This document shows positions 36,400 through 49,139 of a DNA stretch of 64,000 nt, piece by piece; the stretch's first letter is position 1, and each line of letters begins with the position of its first letter. Below the pieces are notes generated by a model, which was given only the letters and a program-made list of their open reading frames with translations, searched no databases and was not told the origin of the DNA. The DNA is from Wyeomyia smithii (lineage: Eukaryota; Arthropoda; Insecta; Diptera; Culicidae). Location: positions 930,001 through 994,000 of the forward strand of contig NC_073696.1 of assembly GCF_029784165.1 (NCBI RefSeq), in the 5' to 3' direction. The position numbers and the translations under genes were made by a program.

Positions 36400-39300
36400 A
36401 TCCACATGCATACTCTGACTATTATTACGTGTTTGCGACGCGTTTGCGTGTTTGCATCGCGCCGTTATTCGCGTTCTGCATAACCGTAGCCTTTGTTCCG
36501 TTTCTGTATTAAATGTACATATTACAATTCGGCAGCACTTCAACTTCATTTCATTTGCACAAAATTTAAAAATATTCAATGAACTTCATTCAAAATATCA
36601 AACATAAAGAAATTACAATACTGCCAATGAACGGTCAACGTTTATTTACTAGAAAAAATGACTGACACGCAAGCAGCCGGGTTATCTTTCTTGTAAAAGT
36701 ATTCTACTTCAACCTTGCGGTCGTGGCTTTGCATACAACCTTCCTGTGATTTTTTGAGTATTTAAGTCATTATGACACACTTTTTTATATGAGAACTGTA
36801 GAGAAGATAGATTTTTTTTTGAGAAAAGCGAAGAATTTCGTCATAAAAAGCCACATGTGTAAGTATTTTGGGGAATTAATAGCATGGGCCATCTTACTCA
36901 ACTGGTTCGTCTTGTACGGTTCTCCCCTAACAACTTTTCAGAAGATTTTTTTTCGCTAGAATATTGCTATCGAGAACCAGATCGGATTTCCCCCTACATT
37001 GGTTTTCTGGTGATGTGTAACTTGGCGTCTCCATCGATTGAACAGTGAAAGAGGAAGCACGATTAACTTTCAGTAGAAGAGAATTGGGAACCGACGCGCC
37101 TGTAGCGAATCTAGGGGCATCAAAACTCATAAAAATGGAACCAAAGCCAATAGCTCTAGATCAAAATCTGTAATGACCAGTGTGGTCACTGCGGAATTGA
37201 AAAACGTCAAACCGTGTTGAAACGCAGATTTGTAAATAATAAAAATAATGTAACAACTCACATGATGCGTAGAGGTCGGAAATCAACCCTGGATGCCGTT
37301 ATGAATTCCAAGATGACGACAACAGCCTATAATGGCTGAATTTCAGAATTGTTAAAAGAGTTTAATTTTCAAATTTGAGTTTGAAATGTTTTCGAACAAG
37401 AGTAACATTTAAAAAAAAAGTTTGAACTAAAAACTTTACTAAATTACTAAATTTTGTAGATTCTTTAGTATTTAGTAGAATGTTTCGAGAAAAAATAAAA
37501 AGAAATGGTTCTTTCAAAAGACGTTTATTTTTTTTAGAAGTTCTGAGCGAGTGTTAATAAGAAGTGTCAATAAGGAAGTGAATCCCTTGTGTATAGCACT
37601 TACATTTAGGTTCTAGTAGCCAAGAATCAGGAAATAATTCAAGCTTACCTTTATCTCTGATGCTGCTCGTGTTTGAAGTTGGCTCGGTATTGCACCGCAG
37701 CAGCCGTATGATTGATCGTCAGATTTAGAATCGTTGAAAGCGTAATTTCGCAGACAAAGACTCGGTTTTCTATGTTCGGAAGCAATTGTTCACCGTACAC
37801 TGCGATTTCTCCGTCTTATTTATCTGAAAGCGTTTGTGCTTTTTATTTTATTATTTATCTTTTATCACAAATCACATGCTTTCTTTCTTCGTTACCTGAT
37901 ATGAGCACAATAAAATAAAACGAGCTTCCGCTTGCTTGGTTTCTGTTCGCTTTATTGCCAGTATAGAGCATGAAATCTGCTAAGAAAACTTGAATTGTTC
38001 AATTAGCGTCGAGCAAATTGTTTTCCTTAAGAGCCGAAACTACATGTTTCAAGGACTTTCCTTCCATTTTCCTTCGAAAATGGCCAAGAACCATTTGTGA
38101 ACATTGGTAAGTTACCACACTCTCAGCTAGTGAACACAACTTTACCGAAGCGCTAAATCGCAGCTGTGGTTTCCTGCGGTGTACCTTCGAACCAATTTGT
38201 ATTTGTATAAGTGGGGGTTGCAAGTGCCAAAGTCAAAGGCCGAGCGTGGGTTCAGTACCAAACAACTTTCGTCGCTCGATTGTTGAGCGAACGGATGTGA
38301 AATGTGCAATCTAGTAGGTAGCCTGGTGCAGCGCAGCGGTATGCACACGAAAGCTTCCACCACCTACTGCGGTGATAGTGAACGACGATTGTATTGCCGA
38401 ATCAAGTATCCACAGCAAAAATATATAGTCTAGCAACCTGGCGCCAGGCTAATGTGTGTGTGTGCGCGCTGTAAGGACGATGTGGCAGCATCGGAATTTC
38501 ACCCGCAGTGGTACAGCTTTTTCGGATATTCATAGCTGCCTGCCATTGCGAATGTCGACGACCATCTGACGGGGGAAATGAAAAATTTAATTTGTCATTG
38601 TAATGGCCGTTACGCCGCACGAAATATTTTACACCGCTGGCGAGTGGTTTTCATGTTTTGGAGCTTTTTTTTTGGAATCGAGGAGAAAGTTTTCTTGTGA
38701 TGTTGCAAAATTTGGCTAAAGGTTAAAAATATATCATTTGACAGCTGCTTTAGGTCACACCCACTTACAACTGTAACATGAAAATGAAAAATTGACAGTG
38801 TAAATTTTAAATTTTGAATAAACTTCCGCTTTACAGCACACAATCTTTTCCCAACCAGCAACGACTTATGGATCTGATAAATTATAGTTCTGCATGCGGG
38901 TCAGCATTTTTTTGAAAGCTATCAAAAAAATGAAAAAACCTCTAGTTCATCAAGCGTTATATACCTACGGAAGCTGAAAACTCTCTTTCCCGGGGAGCAG
39001 GGCTTTGATGAGTCAAGAGCCTCACGTTAGCAGTATCAGGGACAAACGATGGTAAATTTATTCCACCGTGACAGGCTGAACCTCCAAAAACGAGCATCGC
39101 TAGTGTGCTTAGGGAACGTCTAGTTTTCGGACTGGTGCGTCAACGTGACCACGTTTGGTAGTCGCAGCAGGCGTGTGCACTTGTCCAGCGGTACATGAAC
39201 TAGTCGAATAGTTGTGCTGAATAGTTGTTTCCCAGTCGTTTAATTTCGAGCAGCAGAGTAGCGGCAGCAGCAGGGCATGCTTTGTGAGCTGAAGCAGGTT

Positions 39301-41880
39301 TGGGGCTGACAGTTTTCTACTGACAAACATGAGCACGGCTAGCCTTTTCTCGAAAGCCGGGTACAGGCTTCAACATTTTGATCTGAAGGATGGATGAAGT
39401 GGAGAGATTACATTTTATGCATCCTTTCCCCAGTTTACATGTTGGATTGGTTCTATCGTGATCCTGTTCGAGATCAAAGGGTGATACGTACGAGTTGACA
39501 CTGGTGTACTCTCATTCAGGCGGAATTCTGTTGTTGTGAAACTTTTTCATCTACTGATATGTATATTCATGACTCGTATTGCCGATGTTTTTTTTTTCTA
39601 AATGTACCGTGCGAATTTTCATTTCAATGAAGAAAATAAAGAATTTTCGCAGTGATTTTGAATATTAACATAAATGAAGATATGATAGGAATTGATCTAA
39701 ATTGAACCCAAAATCGTTTTGCATCTTCTTTCTTTGCATTGGAATCGCTTTGTAAGTATTATACCTTCTAGTGATGCGTACATGGCCGAAAGTAGAATGT
39801 ATAAGATTGATATAATTGATATAGGAGCATGGAGGAATAGGCAGCTTGTGGTTATGGAATAAGACATTAAAATATTCGTATACATTAATTGAATGATGAT
39901 CAAGACTAACTTGTTTACTAAATTATTTTCAAACAAACGAAAGACCGTTTATGTTTACAAAGCAACCCGTTTTCCATTTTTTCCAACAACACTTGGAACT
40001 CTCGTAAGCATACTTTGATGCAAATACGCGCAGCCTTGAGATCACACTGGAAATCTTCGCAATATTTACGATTGCATTATTTATACCCAAATAAACTAGT
40101 CAGAAAGAAAATTTCGTGTACCTTTTGGCGAGTGCACACAAGCAATTTTGTCATTCTACGGACAACATTAGTTGTGGCATCGTGGCATGCCCCGGAAGTG
40201 CTGCCTCGCCGCCCGAAAGCCATTTTCAACGTCCGGAATTGGAATTGGATAATAAATTGAGCGGCACAAATCAAATTTGAACAAGCAGCAGCAGCAGAGT
40301 AGGATCTAGAGGCAAATCCGATCCGATGGAACGAGTCAATAATTCACCGTGGCACACGGATGGCGCAGTGAAAGTTCGCGCGCTGGATGTGCTTTCATCT
40401 TTCTGCATCCGTTCACTTGGCCAGGTGTCCCTCACGTTCAGTGCCGTTTCCGGGACGGAGCACCAGGCGGAAATCAATATCCAACGGTTGGTTGCTGCTG
40501 GTCTGCTTTTTTGTCCACCAGTGCTCTCGCACTCTAATTGAATCATAGAATTTAAATATTCGTGCCACTCTTTATCGGTCAGCTTTTGGCCGGAGTAAAA
40601 GGATAAAGTTTGTAGAAAGTTTTTCTCGAAGCGGCATGATTTATACGGAGATTGTAAATAATAGCCTCCTTGGATGGGAAGGAGCTTTTTCGACGAATTA
40701 TTTTCAGCTTTTGTTTTAGCTTAGGCGAGTTGCCAAAATTATCCTCAGTGTCAACACAAGAAAATGGTGGTACTGACAGTCGCACAGTTTATAAACTGTT
40801 CCTCTGATCCTGTTCCGTGGGTAGCATAAATCTCTTAGATACATATTAGCTTCCAGTTATTATAAAGTAGATTATGATTTGGTTATGGTAAACCGATTTG
40901 AAAACTGGATTGCGATTTAAATTTATTCAAAATTAATCATAATGGAACTCAGAAGCTCGGTTATTGAAATGACCCGCCGGGTATGATACTCGACTCGAAA
41001 TAATACATTCCCAGTGTTATGCATCTTGTATGGTTGCAATTTCTACAATACAGCTTTGCAGGAGAAAATAGTATGAGTATCCGCTTACGAAGTACTTTCC
41101 TCAAAGCGAGATAACGAGGCAATGTTATGTAATGAGATTCTGCACAGCATTCGATGGAACGGCATTTGCAAGGAACGCATAAACATACTTCAGCTTGTTC
41201 AACTGCACTTCTTCATGCGCCGGGGCCCGACTTCGGGGAATTGGGTCAAACTGAGCATCATCGCTTGTTTGCATTTTTTTCTCCTGCTGTTGCTCTTGTT
41301 GCTAAATGCGGTAACATCGCACTCTTCCGATGTGCTGCATTTTATGTTTTATATTTTTTCTGCAACAGTCGCTTTTTTAGCCAATTGGCAAATTTAATTT
41401 ATTTGCACAAGTTTCACCATTTTACAAAAAACAACTGGATTTGGATCGAAGAATGCTTCGCAAAAGTACTAGGTTTTTTGTTTGTTCTGCTTTCGCTGTT
41501 ATAAAATTAACTTGCTTTATTCGTAAACAGATTTACAGCTCACTGAAATCGTGTTATCATTACTTTTTTATCAGCTGCTGTTCTTCTCGATACTAACCAG
41601 AGCAAATGCTTTCAACGAGCAGCAAAAAAATTTTTGATGCCGATGGAGACGCAAGATTATTTGTCAAAAGAAAGAAGCGTAGGAGATAAACTCTAGGGGG
41701 TCGTTTCTGAACTACGGGGTTATAAAAGAAAGCAAAGTGTTGGTTCTATATTCAGCCATCGGAACTTGACCCTCTGTTTAGTATACACAGACCTAGTGTC
41801 TGGACTAGCGCTAGGATCCTACTGATACTAACAGTCTTTTTTGAATATAAGTATGACGGAACTTATATATTGGGAATTGA
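36400..41880. other. Unassigned spacer of about 5.5 kb
   Basis: No gene recognised. Minor items: the second member of a dispersed repeat pair at 37678-37728, a TG/CG dinucleotide-like run at about 38453-38468, and a GC-richer patch at 40270-40550 with overlapping open frames on both strands but no domain. Confidence 0.4.
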
Positions 41881-41888
41881 TTATCATT

Positions 41889-41899
41889 TTACTGGTAGT
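41889..41899. repeat. Target-site duplication, left copy (Jockey)
   Basis: TTACTGGTAGT here is repeated at 46276-46286 immediately after the poly(A) of the Jockey element. The pair frames 41900-46275. Confidence 0.85.
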
Positions 41900-42100
41900 C
41901 AGTGCGTCTTGAACTGTCCTACAGATCAGACGTTTTTTCGGTTGCTTGTGGACTGGTCTTTGACTGCCTATAGCTTCAAAGTTTGTGTTTTGTCAGTGTG
42001 TCTTTTAAAGACTACCTGAAAGTTATTTCCCATCAGTCTTTCTCAAGACTACCTACTTTTGAATTTAACATTTGTTTCAACTTTTTTCGTATCACCTTAA

Positions 42101-43396
42101 ATGGCTGGACGGAAAAAGAAACCTCGCATCGCTGCGGGGAGGAAAAGAGAGGCATCTCTTTCTGAAACTTCGAGTGTCTGTAGTGACAATCCTTTTGATA
42201 TTTTGCCTGAGCAAGAAGCTGGTGAAATGGAAGTTATTAATAATGAAACTTTACAAAATATAAAATCTTTAAAAAAGGAGAAAGTTCCACCTATTGTGGT
42301 AACTATTTCTTCTGAATTAAATATATTCAAAAAGGAACTTTCAACGTTTGATTCTGACGTTAAAGTTACCTATCAAATTGGCCGTAGAGGTGAATGCCGC
42401 TTATTAGCCGACTCAGTAAAGGGTCGTGATCGTCTTGTTCAGTATTTAACTGACAAGATGTACAATTTTTTTTACATATGACACCAAGAACGCCAAGCCG
42501 TTCAAGGTTGTCTTGAAAGGTCTCACCAACGATCAAACCGTTGATGAGATCAAACTTACTTTAACAGAATTACTTGGCATAGCCCCTACCCAATTCTAAT
42601 GAAACAAAAATCACGAGGCGAAAACAGTCAGAGAACTGGAATTTCCCTTGTTAATTATTTAATTCATTTTAACCGCAATGAGGTTAACAATTTAAATTTT
42701 TTTGAAAAAGCACATGCTTTGTATAATGTGCGTGTAAAGTGGGAAATTTATAGGAATTATGGCGGAGGTGAAAAGCATATCACCCAATGCCGTACTTGCC
42801 AACGTTATGGCCATGGTTCCAAATTCTGTAACATGGACCAAAAATGTCTTAATTGTGGAGACTCTTCTCACAAAAAGGACACATGTCCTGTGAAAGAGAG
42901 TAAACATTTTCGCTGTGCGAATTGTAACGGCAACCATATGTCAAATTTTCATCAATGCCCAGCCCGTTTAGCAATTGTTAAGGCAAGGCAAGGTAAACAA
43001 AATTCAAAACAAAATTCTCCAAGCGTACCAGTGACGCATAGTTTACCTACTCCTTTGCATACCCGTTTAACTTATGCACAGGTTACATGTAGTTCGAACA
43101 TTATACCGCCTACTGTTGGTAGTTCGAAAATGACCGTTAATATGGGTAAGCAAAACACGCTAGAGAATAATTGTACACCTATTATTCCAGCTAATATTGC
43201 TGCCGAAAATATTTTTTCTAATGTCAACTGCATGGGGCCTATTACGGCAGGTAAACTTTCTTTTTTGCAACAGGCAATTTTCGATCTTATGCACGCCATG
43301 TTGCAGGCAAAATCAATGTTTGAAGCCATTCAAATAGGCACAAATTTTACTATTAAAATTGTTGCTAATTTGAAATTTAGCAATGATTTCAAATAA
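42101..43396 (+). pseudogene. Jockey ORF1 (gag-like, CCHC zinc knuckles), two frameshifts
   Basis: RNA-binding ORF1 protein. The first frame starts MAGRKKKPRIAAGRKRE (basic) and runs to 42481. A T8 run at about 42471-42478 holds one T too many; the next frame continues through TYDTKNAKPFKVVLKGL to a stop at about 42597. A second small deletion there restores the third frame from 42599. That part has two CCHC knuckles, CRTCQRYGHGSKFC and CLNCGDSSHKKDTC, and a third CANCNGNHMSNFHQC. The order (basic N-terminus, central conserved 'TYDTKNAKPFK' block, knuckles) is that of Jockey/Juan ORF1. The stop region overlaps the ORF2 start by 14 nt. Confidence 0.85.
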
Positions 43397-46041
43397 AACA
43401 ATTAAAATATTAAATTGGAATGCTCGCTCATTGAAGGCCAATGAGAATGAGCTTTTTAATTTTTTAACAGTAGATAATGTGCATATTGCAATTGTTACTG
43501 AAACACTTTTGAAACCTAACATAAAATTAAAATATGATCCCAATTACGTGGTTCATAGATATGATAGGATTCAGGGTTCCGGCGGTGGAGTTGCAATTGT
43601 TATTCATCGCCGAATCAAACATCGTGCTCTTCCCCATCTTGAGACGAAAGTTATTGAAACTTTGGGAATTGAAGTTCAAACTGAACTTGGGATTTTATTT
43701 ATTGCCGCAGCATATTTACCATTTCAATGCACACGCGAGCTCAAAAATTATTTTAAAGGTGATTTACAAAAACTCACCAGAAATCGTTCGAAATTTTTCA
43801 TAATCGGCGATTTTAACGCTAAACATCGTTCATGGAATAATTCTCAAAGTAATTCCAATGGCAAAATTTTATTCAATGATTGTTCTTCAGGATACTATTC
43901 TATTTTGTCTCCGAATAGTCCTACATGCTTTTCTTTTGTAAGAAACCCTTCAACAATTGATTTGGTGCTAACAGATCAAAGTCATGTATGTAGTGATTTG
44001 ATCACACATGCTGACTTTGATTCTGACCATCTTCCAATAACTTTTTCTTTATCACATGAATCAGTTTTAAACCCTATGAGCTCTGTTTTTAACTATAACA
44101 AGGCTAATTGGGAAAGATACAAAACTCATATTGAGAGAAATTTCAATAATGAGCTTAATATGCAAAACGAAGTGAATATTGATTTCGCTTTGGAAGCATT
44201 AAAATGTGCAATTGTTGATGCCAGGAATTATTCTGTTCCAAAGGCTCAAGTGAAATTTGATTCATCAATAATTGACGAAAATCTTCAACTTCTAATTCGT
44301 TTGAAAAATGTCCGCAGACGTCAATATCAACGTTCTCGTGACCCTGTTTTTAAAACTATTTATAAAGATTTACAGAAAGAGATCAAACATAGATTTACTC
44401 TTCTGAGAAATCAAAATTTTGAGACTAAAGTTGAAAAATTGAAACCATATTCAAAACCATTTTGGAAGCTGTCGAAGATTCTTAAGAAACCTTCAAAGCC
44501 TATTCCAGTTTTAAGAGATGGTGAACGTTTTCTTGTATCCAATGAACAAAAGGCTCAAAGACTTGCTCAGCAGTTTGAGAGTGTTCATAACTCAAATTTG
44601 AATTTTGTGAGTCCAATTGAAAATGAAGTCACACGTCAATTTGATTTAATTTCTTCCCAGAATTTTTTACCTGCAGAAATAATTAAAACTAACTTGAATG
44701 AGATTAAATCAATTATTAAAAATTTCAAAAATATGAAAGCACCTGGTGACGATGGAATCTTTAATATACTAATCAAACATCTCCCTGAGAGCACAATGGA
44801 ATTTTTAGTGAAAATTTTCAATTGCTGCTTCAAAATTGCATATTTTCCCAAATTATGAAAAAATGCAAAAATTACTCCCATTTTAAAACCGGATAAGAAC
44901 CCAGCTGAAGTTTCAAGTTATCGACCAATCAGTTTGCTTTCTTCAATAAGTAAACTGTTTGAGAGAATTATTCTTAACAGAATGATGTCACACATCAACG
45001 AAAATTCAATTTTTGCAAGTGAACAGTGTGGATTTCGCCATGGGCATTCCACAACTCATCAATTGCTCAGAGTTACTAATATGATACGAGCTTACAAATC
45101 TGAAGGTTATTCCACTGGAGCTGCTCTTTTAGACATAGAAAAAGCATTCGACAGTGTTTGGCATAAAGGTTTGATTGCGAAATTGCAAACTTTTAATTTT
45201 CCAATTTTCCTAATCAAAATTTTAAAAAATTATCTTACTGATCGAACTCTGCAGGTTGTCTATCAGAATTCAAAATCTGATAGATTTCCTGTCAGAGCAG
45301 GTGTACCTCAAGGTTCAGTCTTGGGTCCAGTCCTGTACAACATATTCACTTCAGATCTTCCTGATTTGCCTCCAGGATGCACAAAGTCATTGTTCTGCGA
45401 TGACACAAGCATTTCCGTAAAAGGAAAAAGTCTTCGTGTCATATGCAGTCGATTGCAGAAAAGTTTAGATATTTTTTCTTCCTACTTGCAAAAGTGGAAA
45501 ATCTCTCCCAATGCTTCTAAAGCTCAAATGATAATTTTTCCGCATAAGCCTAGGGCTTCTTTCCTCAAGCCAAACAATAATCACGTTGTCAAGATGAATG
45601 GGGTTATTTTAAGTTGGTCCGACAAGGTTAAGTACTTGGGACTAATTTATGATAAAATTTATTTTCAAAGAGCACATTGAGAGTATACAAGCCAAGTGCA
45701 TCAAATATACGAGATGTTTATATCCTCTCATTGACAGGAATTCTAAACTTTGTTTAAAGAACAAACTTTTGATTTACAAACAAATTTTTAGACCAGCAAT
45801 GCTTTATGCTGTACCGATCTGGTCAAGTTGCTGTTCAACAAGGAAGAAAACGCTCCAAAGGATTCAGAATAAAATTCTGAAAATGATTTTGAAGCGTCCT
45901 CCTTGGTTTGGTACACTCGAATTACATAGACTTACTGGTGTTGAACCATTAGAAGCTATGTCAAATAAAATTATTAACAATTTTCGATAAAAATCGTTGC
46001 AATCCTCAATTGCTACGATAAGCTCTCTTTATAGCCAATAA
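43383..46041 (+). pseudogene. Jockey ORF2: APE endonuclease and reverse transcriptase, lightly broken
   Basis: The APE domain opens with ILNWNARSLK, then VTETLL, GDFNAKHRSW and DSDHLPITF. The RT domain shows RPISLLSSISKLFER, LDIEKAFDSVWHKGL, GVPQGSVLGPVLYN and FCDDTSI (catalytic DD present, usual Ala replaced by Cys). Lesions: TGA at 44856-44858 where Trp is expected (in-frame, reading continues from 44859); a one-base frameshift near 45658, after which the frame 45649-45990 carries the C-terminal region; and a TAA at about 45988-45990 where the 24.5-kb relative has a glutamine codon. The extended frame ends about 46039-46041. The start is the ATG overlapping the ORF1 end. Confidence 0.88.
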
Positions 46042-46275
46042 GTTAGCAATTAAGTTAGTTGTAAGTTTACTTCCCCTTTTCTGACAAGTAGGTTTAAATC
46101 CTTACGAATGATAAGTCCTAATTGCAAAAGCAAACAAATCCTAACAATTAAAATTACACATTTCTAACAGTGTTGAGAAGTCACCATTTGTGATTGGACA
46201 CACATACTCATTATTTACTAATATTTATCATAAATACTTAAGCTACTAACAAATCCCCCCTTAAAAAAAAAAAAA

Positions 46276-46286
46276 TTACTGGTAGT
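46276..46286. repeat. Target-site duplication, right copy (Jockey)
   Basis: TTACTGGTAGT directly after the terminal A-run of the Jockey element; partner at 41889-41899. Confidence 0.85.
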
Positions 46287-47282
46287 AAAAGTATAGCTCT
46301 CTCATTGTTCCAAAATACGTTGGACAGTTCAGCTGTGGGCCGGCATTTTGACGTTAACAGAATATCGCATCAGAGGTGATTTATTTTAAATTGTTCGCAA
46401 CTAAGAAAAACGCTTTATTTCTTTAATCTGATCTAATAGAATGTTTTTGTAAATGCACTGAGTTTTAACAAAGAGAACAGACATTCACGTTCATATAAAA
46501 AAATATTGAAATTGTTTGCAAAAATTTGAATCAAAATACGTTAATACACTAACGACATCTATATTGCGGGAGCATTACTACTTAAGGTTAAACGACGGTT
46601 GCATGTATTTACACATCCTTCGAAAATAAGATAAACGTCTGTTCTCTGTGGTTTTAATATCAACGTCACATTTACCGCAAAATATCAAACCCATTTCACC
46701 GTTTTGCATGAAAAGTGACGTTGTCTAAGCGGTCTAGTTTGCCATGCGTATTGGTCGGCAGTCAGCAGGTAAGATATAATCAAAACACGTGTTTCATTGT
46801 GTCTGGTATGACTCTAGGGCAGCAATAAGAAAAGCGTCCACGATCACTATTAGTACCTAGCGCGTTGGACCACATTGGCACATCGTACTCAAGTATGGAC
46901 GAAATCACTCTGGCAAGAAGTTTCCGTTCGCTACTGTGCAGCTCTGAGCTATGCGACATTAGTTGATTTGAGTTGATTTACGCGGTTATTTACAACCGTG
47001 ACCTTAGGGTACGCTAACTATCGTTTCCTGGCCATTGTGATTGCCAGATTAGGGATTCAATCCCCGATTTGTGCCTGAGATAGTGGAATGTCGGACGGGA
47101 GACTGGACCGCCAATGGCCAAGGACTTGGCTCGTGTCGTGAAAAGTCCCTCGATGATACGATTCACCATCGCTGGACGGTTGGAGTGTTGGCTCTACCCG
47201 TTGCTTGCCGCCTTCCTATAATGTGGGAGAACCAACTGGTGGTAGTTATTGGTGTACCCAAGCAACAACTGAAACATAATAG
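46287..47282. other. Unassigned spacer
   Basis: No gene recognised. The word GGGATTCAATCCCCG near 47052 looks like a tRNA T-arm, but no matching A box or cloverleaf lies at the right distance. Confidence 0.4.
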
Positions 47283-47303
47283 AAAAATTAATTGTGATCA
47301 TTT

Positions 47304-49118
47304 AGCATAGCATAGCATAGCATATTTGATCGCCCGTGTGTTGCCCGCGATTGACCAGAATCAGCTGAAATTGCACAAAGAACCGTCAAAATGGTGCCTA
47401 GGAGTAGCAAGCCATTTTCAGTGTACAATTCCTGGTGATTTTTCTTTTCACTGGTCAATAACGTAGCTGGCCACGCCCAATGCAAATCAATAGAGGAAGG
47501 GATATCGGGAGTGTTAGTTTAATACTTGTTGCTACTAGAGACCGAGGAATCCTCTGCATCATCCACAAGTATCAAAGGAAGGAATTAGTGTTAGTGGAAA
47601 GGAATTGATCTGGATCCATCGAGGTTGATGGTGCGATCTTTTCTACACAAATTCGCGCCCGATATGGATATTTCTCAGTCTCTGCGCAACCGGCCATCAG
47701 AAGACGATATAAGTAGAACCGCATCACGATCGCTGTATCGGCATATAGGAGAATCGAAGTTTCCAGATATCATCGGCAACCAATCGTTAACAGTCTGTAT
47801 CACACCAAACTTCGCGTTTCATCCCGTGAACTATTAAAATTTACCTCGAAACGAATGAATTTCGTAAAACGCACCGCACGTCGAACGCAAACTACTTGTA
47901 CCAGCTCAAAGAACCGTAAGAGCGAGTAAAAAAACCCACAAGGCACACCCGAGCATTATACGATGTAATGGTCATTGAACTCCGAAACCGCTGTATTAAG
48001 ATAGTTACACTGAGCCCTGTCAGAATAACGTGCGCGAAACTGAGCTGACCTCCCCGAAGCAAACAATAGCGTGCCCACTACACTCCGGAAACCCCTAGAT
48101 AAACAAAACTCACCCGGGCCGATGATGCTTTTCACCGGGGCATTATGCACGACCGCTCCATTTTCTCCTACCGACGCATACGCGACCAACGTTTCGCACC
48201 AAAGACACCTACTGAGTATAAAAACTGACAAAGTTCCATGCATTCATAGCCCAAAAACTTAAAAAAATGCAAATAAGCATATTAAACAAAACAGAGTTCC
48301 AAATTTATTATTAAAATGCCAAAATAATTGCAATCAAAGTTCAGTTGTCGTGAACTATTTTCACGCCCAAAACGATTTCAACATAATTAAATAAAAGTTA
48401 CTTATGTGTATCAACATTTGTCCAAAAGCTAGGAAAATCATAAAACAAGATAAATTTTGAAACTAAATTGTAAAACTGTCAATTTTGACCTGTGAGAGTG
48501 CACCGCACAATCTGGTTTGTAAATATAAAAAAAAAATACCCGCAACCGAAAAGCTACCACACTTTGTGCACCCAACAGATGACACATTTACACTTCTGGC
48601 AAAGTCCAACAGCCGCTAAAAACCACTACACACAGAGCCTAAGCATTCTTAAAATGTTTGATACAAAAACTTATACCTACTCATCTGTTTTATTTTGGTT
48701 ATGCCTATGCCAGCGAAACAAACGCCGACAAGCACAGCGCAACACCACTCTCTTCACACTCTCGCCAGATATTATCGTTCTCTTCGCTCACACCGCCATG
48801 CATTCCATTTTCGCATGTTAATAACGAACCGCTAGTTAGCGCGACGCACAAAGTAGGCACTCACACTCACGCAACTTAGCTGGCCTTACAATTTTCAATT
48901 GAAATTCGAGGAAAAATTATTATTTTCACGCAAAGAACACTGTGTTTATCACAAAACCTTCACTTTTCTCACTTAGACAAAGCATCACAGATCACAACTT
49001 GACACTTTTTAACAAGTTTGGCCACTTAATTCACTTATAAATTAATAACTTAAACGGATAGCTATCGGGGCACGTATTATTAGTTAGCTCACAAACAGTG
49101 GTCTCCAAAAAAAAAAAA
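47304..49118. mobile_element. Unidentified 1.8-kb retroposed insertion with target-site duplication
   Basis: The words AAAAA + TTAATTGTGATCATTT at 47283-47303 recur at 49119-49139. Inside the left copy the insert starts with AGCAT pentamer repeats (about 47304-47322). At the right edge is an A17 run (49107-49123). Two readings are possible: a plus-strand element ending in poly(A), or a minus-strand element with a (TATGC)n 3' tail. No RT, endonuclease, gag or transposase motif was found; the longest frames (95 codons minus at 47956-48243, 109 codons plus at 48492-48821) are unrecognised. A non-autonomous retroelement or retroposed transcript is the likely nature. Confidence 0.65.
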
Positions 49119-49139
49119 AAAAATTAATTGTGATCATTT

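Larger units (their letters stand above)
41900..46275 (+). mobile_element. Full-length Jockey-clade (Juan-like) non-LTR retrotransposon
   Basis: About 4.38 kb from CAGTGCGTCTTG to a terminal A-run, flanked by an 11-bp direct repeat. It contains a 200-bp 5' UTR, ORF1 (42101-43396, frameshifted), ORF2 (43383 to about 45990 and beyond, several lesions), and a 3' UTR of about 230 bp ending in poly(A). Being complete at the 5' end and flanked by a perfect duplication indicates a full-length retrotransposition event, followed by mild decay. A 5'-truncated relative lies at 24275-24885. Confidence 0.9.

Noticed and set aside
40271..40546. GC-richer patch with overlapping open frames on both strands
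   Set aside because: No domain, no consistent strand, no splice structure; likely chance.
47040..47070. T-arm-like word GGGATTCAATCCCCG suggesting a tRNA
   Set aside because: No A box, acceptor stem or cloverleaf at the required distance.
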